Shown in pieces: positions 6,122 through 7,333 of a stretch of DNA of 7,333 nucleotides. The DNA comes from an uncultured Oscillospiraceae bacterium (lineage in GTDB: Bacteria > Bacillota > Clostridia > Oscillospirales > Oscillospiraceae): NCBI GenBank assembly GCA_934630985.1, contig CAKTXO010000066.1:1-7333 (forward strand), written 5' to 3'. A model generated the notes under the pieces. The model was not told the DNA's origin, did not search any database, and saw nothing but the letters and a program-made list of their open reading frames with translations. Position 1 is the stretch's first letter; each line of letters begins with the position of its first letter. Both the position numbers and the translations under genes were made by a program.

Positions 6122-7019
6122 GTGGCAGTTTTCCGCATTGAGCGAAACCGGGATTATACGGTCATGTCCAATCATCATCTGCGGGATACCGGGCTGTCCT
6201 TGAAGTCCAAGGGGCTGCTTTCCATGATGCTGTCCCTCCCGGAGGAGTGGAACTACACCACAAGAGGACTGGCGGCTATCTGCAAGGAGGGGGCCGACTG
6301 CATCGGATCGGCCCTTCGGGAGTTGGAGCAGGCGGGGTACATTGTCCGCAGCCGTATCCGGGACAGCAAGGGAAAGATCGTGGATGTGGAGTACATCATC
6401 TACGAAACACCCCACAAGCCCAAGCCACAGTCGGCACCGCCGAGGCCGGAGCGTCCAGGTACGGAAAACCCGGATATGGATACCCCGTGTCCGGAAATGA
6501 CCGCACAATTAAATAAAGATAGAGAAAAGAAAGATATATCAAAGAAAGATTTAGGGTCTATCTGAAAACCGTCAACACGCCCAAACAGCGGGTCTTTTCC
6601 ACCTGCTGGGCACCATTTTTTCTTGCAATACGCAGAGTATTCCTGCAAAAAAATGGCTTCATCAGGCAGAAAATCCCTCGCCGTTGGTCATATTCCCGGT
6701 TTTCAGATAGACCCTAGAAAATACGGATGAAATCTATCCTATCCCATCGTATCGCCCTTCCCAGGAAACGGGGATGGGAACGGATGGGATGGAAGCCAGA
6801 GATCAGTATCGGGATATTCTCTTGGATAACATCGACTATGACATTCTTATTCAGAATCCCCAGATCGATCAGGAACAGCTGGACGAGATCGTGGAGATCC
6901 TGGTGGATACGGTTTGCACCTCCCGGAAAACCATCCGAATTGCCAGTGACGATTTCCCGGCAGAGGTGGTTCGCTCCCGGTTTTTGAAACTGACGGGCAG
7001 CCACATCCAGTATGTGCTT
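6122..7019 (+). pseudogene. Helix-turn-helix/DUF6017 mobile-element protein, split by an insertion and truncated
   Basis: The N-terminal part (6122-6553, 144 codons) begins VAVFRIERNRDYTVMSNHHL. It carries a winged helix-turn-helix at about residues 24-95 and then a Pro-rich linker, PHKPKPQSAPPRPERP. The same DNA-binding/replication-like protein family is common on conjugative elements of gut Firmicutes and ends in a DUF6017 domain. Here a 161-bp element interrupts the linker, adding only Gly-Ser-Ile before a TGA at 6563-6565. After it, the frame resumes at 6717 as ENTDEIYPIPSY... and runs into the DUF6017 core (DQYRDILLDNIDYDIL, then IRIASDDFPAEVVRSRFLKL and SHIQYV). The rejoined protein would be about 245 aa up to about 7019, where DUF6017 is cut off and other sequence begins. 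The 147-aa fragment (6122-6565) could still be made and could bind DNA. Family recognition is from memory but the match is strong. Confidence 0.85.
6554..6714. mobile_element. 161-bp MITE-like foldback element with TA target duplication
   Basis: Perfect 18-bp terminal inverted repeats (GGGTCTATCTGAAAACCG at 6554-6571; its complement at 6697-6714) are flanked by TA on both sides (6552-6553 and 6715-6716). Deleting the element plus one TA gives GAT TTA GAA AAT ACG, which rejoins the HTH and DUF6017 frames exactly. The inside is non-coding and folds back: CAGCGGGT/ACCTGCTG (6587-6610 region), and CATTTTTTCTTGCAATAC facing GTATTCCTGCAAAAAAATG. A TA duplication fits IS630/Tc1-type or some IS5-group transposases acting in trans; none is encoded here. 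The boundaries are well fixed; the parent family is inference. Confidence 0.92.
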
Positions 7020-7241
7020 CTTAACAAAGGATTGAATGTTCTCCTAGGTGAAAACGGGTGTGGTAAAACAACCATCATTAATGCTCTCCGTCTCCTTTTC
7101 CGTGATCCAGAGGCAAACTATATGTGCTCACCAGACGATTTTTATTGCTCACTGGATAAAACTCAAAAATCGTACACCATTGAAATTGATGCCGTATTGC
7201 CAGAACTAACTGAGGATGAAAAAATAATGTTGTCGTTATAG
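7020..7241 (+). pseudogene. N-terminal fragment of an OLD/RecF-like P-loop ATPase (possible ATP-dependent endonuclease)
   Basis: Immediately after the DUF6017 sequence the frame changes character to LNKGLNVLLGENGCGKTTI, with Walker A GENGCGKT, then INALRLLFRDPEAN and a short acidic segment ending ELTEDEKIMLSL at a TAG (7239-7241). This matches the first ~70 residues of OLD-family or AAA_15 ATPases, which usually continue for several hundred residues with signature and Walker B motifs and often a TOPRIM nuclease domain; all of that is missing. Because the DUF6017 frame is open from 6714 and an ATG lies at 6774, a 155-aa chimera (6774-7241) could be translated, but ATG 6774 has only a weak AGGAAACGGGG upstream. 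The segment is visibly AT-richer than its neighbours. A functional ATPase is unlikely. Confidence 0.75.
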
Positions 7242-7333
7242 GCAGAGCCCAGGTAACGGCAGGGGGCGATTTTCAGCAGCTCCCCGCTCCAGCTGTTCAG
7301 CACCGGCAGGGTTCTTTCGATGGTGGGAAGATA
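7163..7333 (-). other. Unrecognised partial open frame entering from the right edge
   Basis: On the minus strand the frame is open from the window edge to a TGA at 7163-7165 (56 codons), starting YLPTIERTLPVLNSWSGELL. The outer ~30 residues look protein-like, but the last ~25 are antisense to the ATPase fragment. A gene truncated at a junction near 7242 is plausible. I do not recognise the family, and it could be spurious. Confidence 0.3.

Overview
The window looks like chromosomal DNA of a GC-rich anaerobic Clostridia member, probably Oscillospiraceae-like. The evidence is a class III (oxygen-sensitive) ribonucleotide reductase, an XpaC-family gene, strong AAGGAGG-type ribosome sites with frequent GTG starts, and a helix-turn-helix/DUF6017 gene of the kind common on mobile elements of gut Firmicutes. 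The species assignment is inference.

Left half (1-3971), all on the minus strand. The 5' part of an xpaC-like membrane-protein gene runs off the left edge (1-1034) and has its own promoter. It is followed by about 540 bp without genes (1093-1643). This gap holds two short perfect hairpins, a 160-bp foldback element, and the terminator of the next gene. nrdD (1644-3869) is complete and carries the ATP-cone, zinc-finger and glycyl-radical motifs. Its promoter has near-consensus -35 and -10 boxes and two NrdR-like boxes 32 bp apart, centre to centre. Its usual activase partner nrdG is not in the window.

Middle (4074-5940), plus strand. galM (mutarotase, GTG start at 4166) has a clear promoter and terminator. 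Next is a 156-aa cysteine-containing protein (5318-5788) of a family I believe is conserved in Clostridia, function unknown, ending at a strong terminator (5893-5937). galM and nrdD are transcribed divergently from the 3870-4165 intergenic region.

Right part (about 6032-7333) is mosaic mobile-element debris. A helix-turn-helix/DUF6017 gene (GTG 6122) is split by a 161-bp non-coding foldback insertion with 18-bp terminal inverted repeats and a TA target duplication (MITE-like). Removing the insertion and one TA restores the DUF6017 reading frame exactly. The DUF6017 segment is then fused in frame, near 7020, to the N-terminal P-loop segment of an OLD/RecF-like ATPase. That segment stops at 7241. 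A third, unrelated-looking sequence fills the last ~90 bp. I see no intact novel system. The most informative features are this layered series of rearrangements, the two similar-sized foldback elements (1324-1483 and 6554-6714), and the NrdR-type control region.
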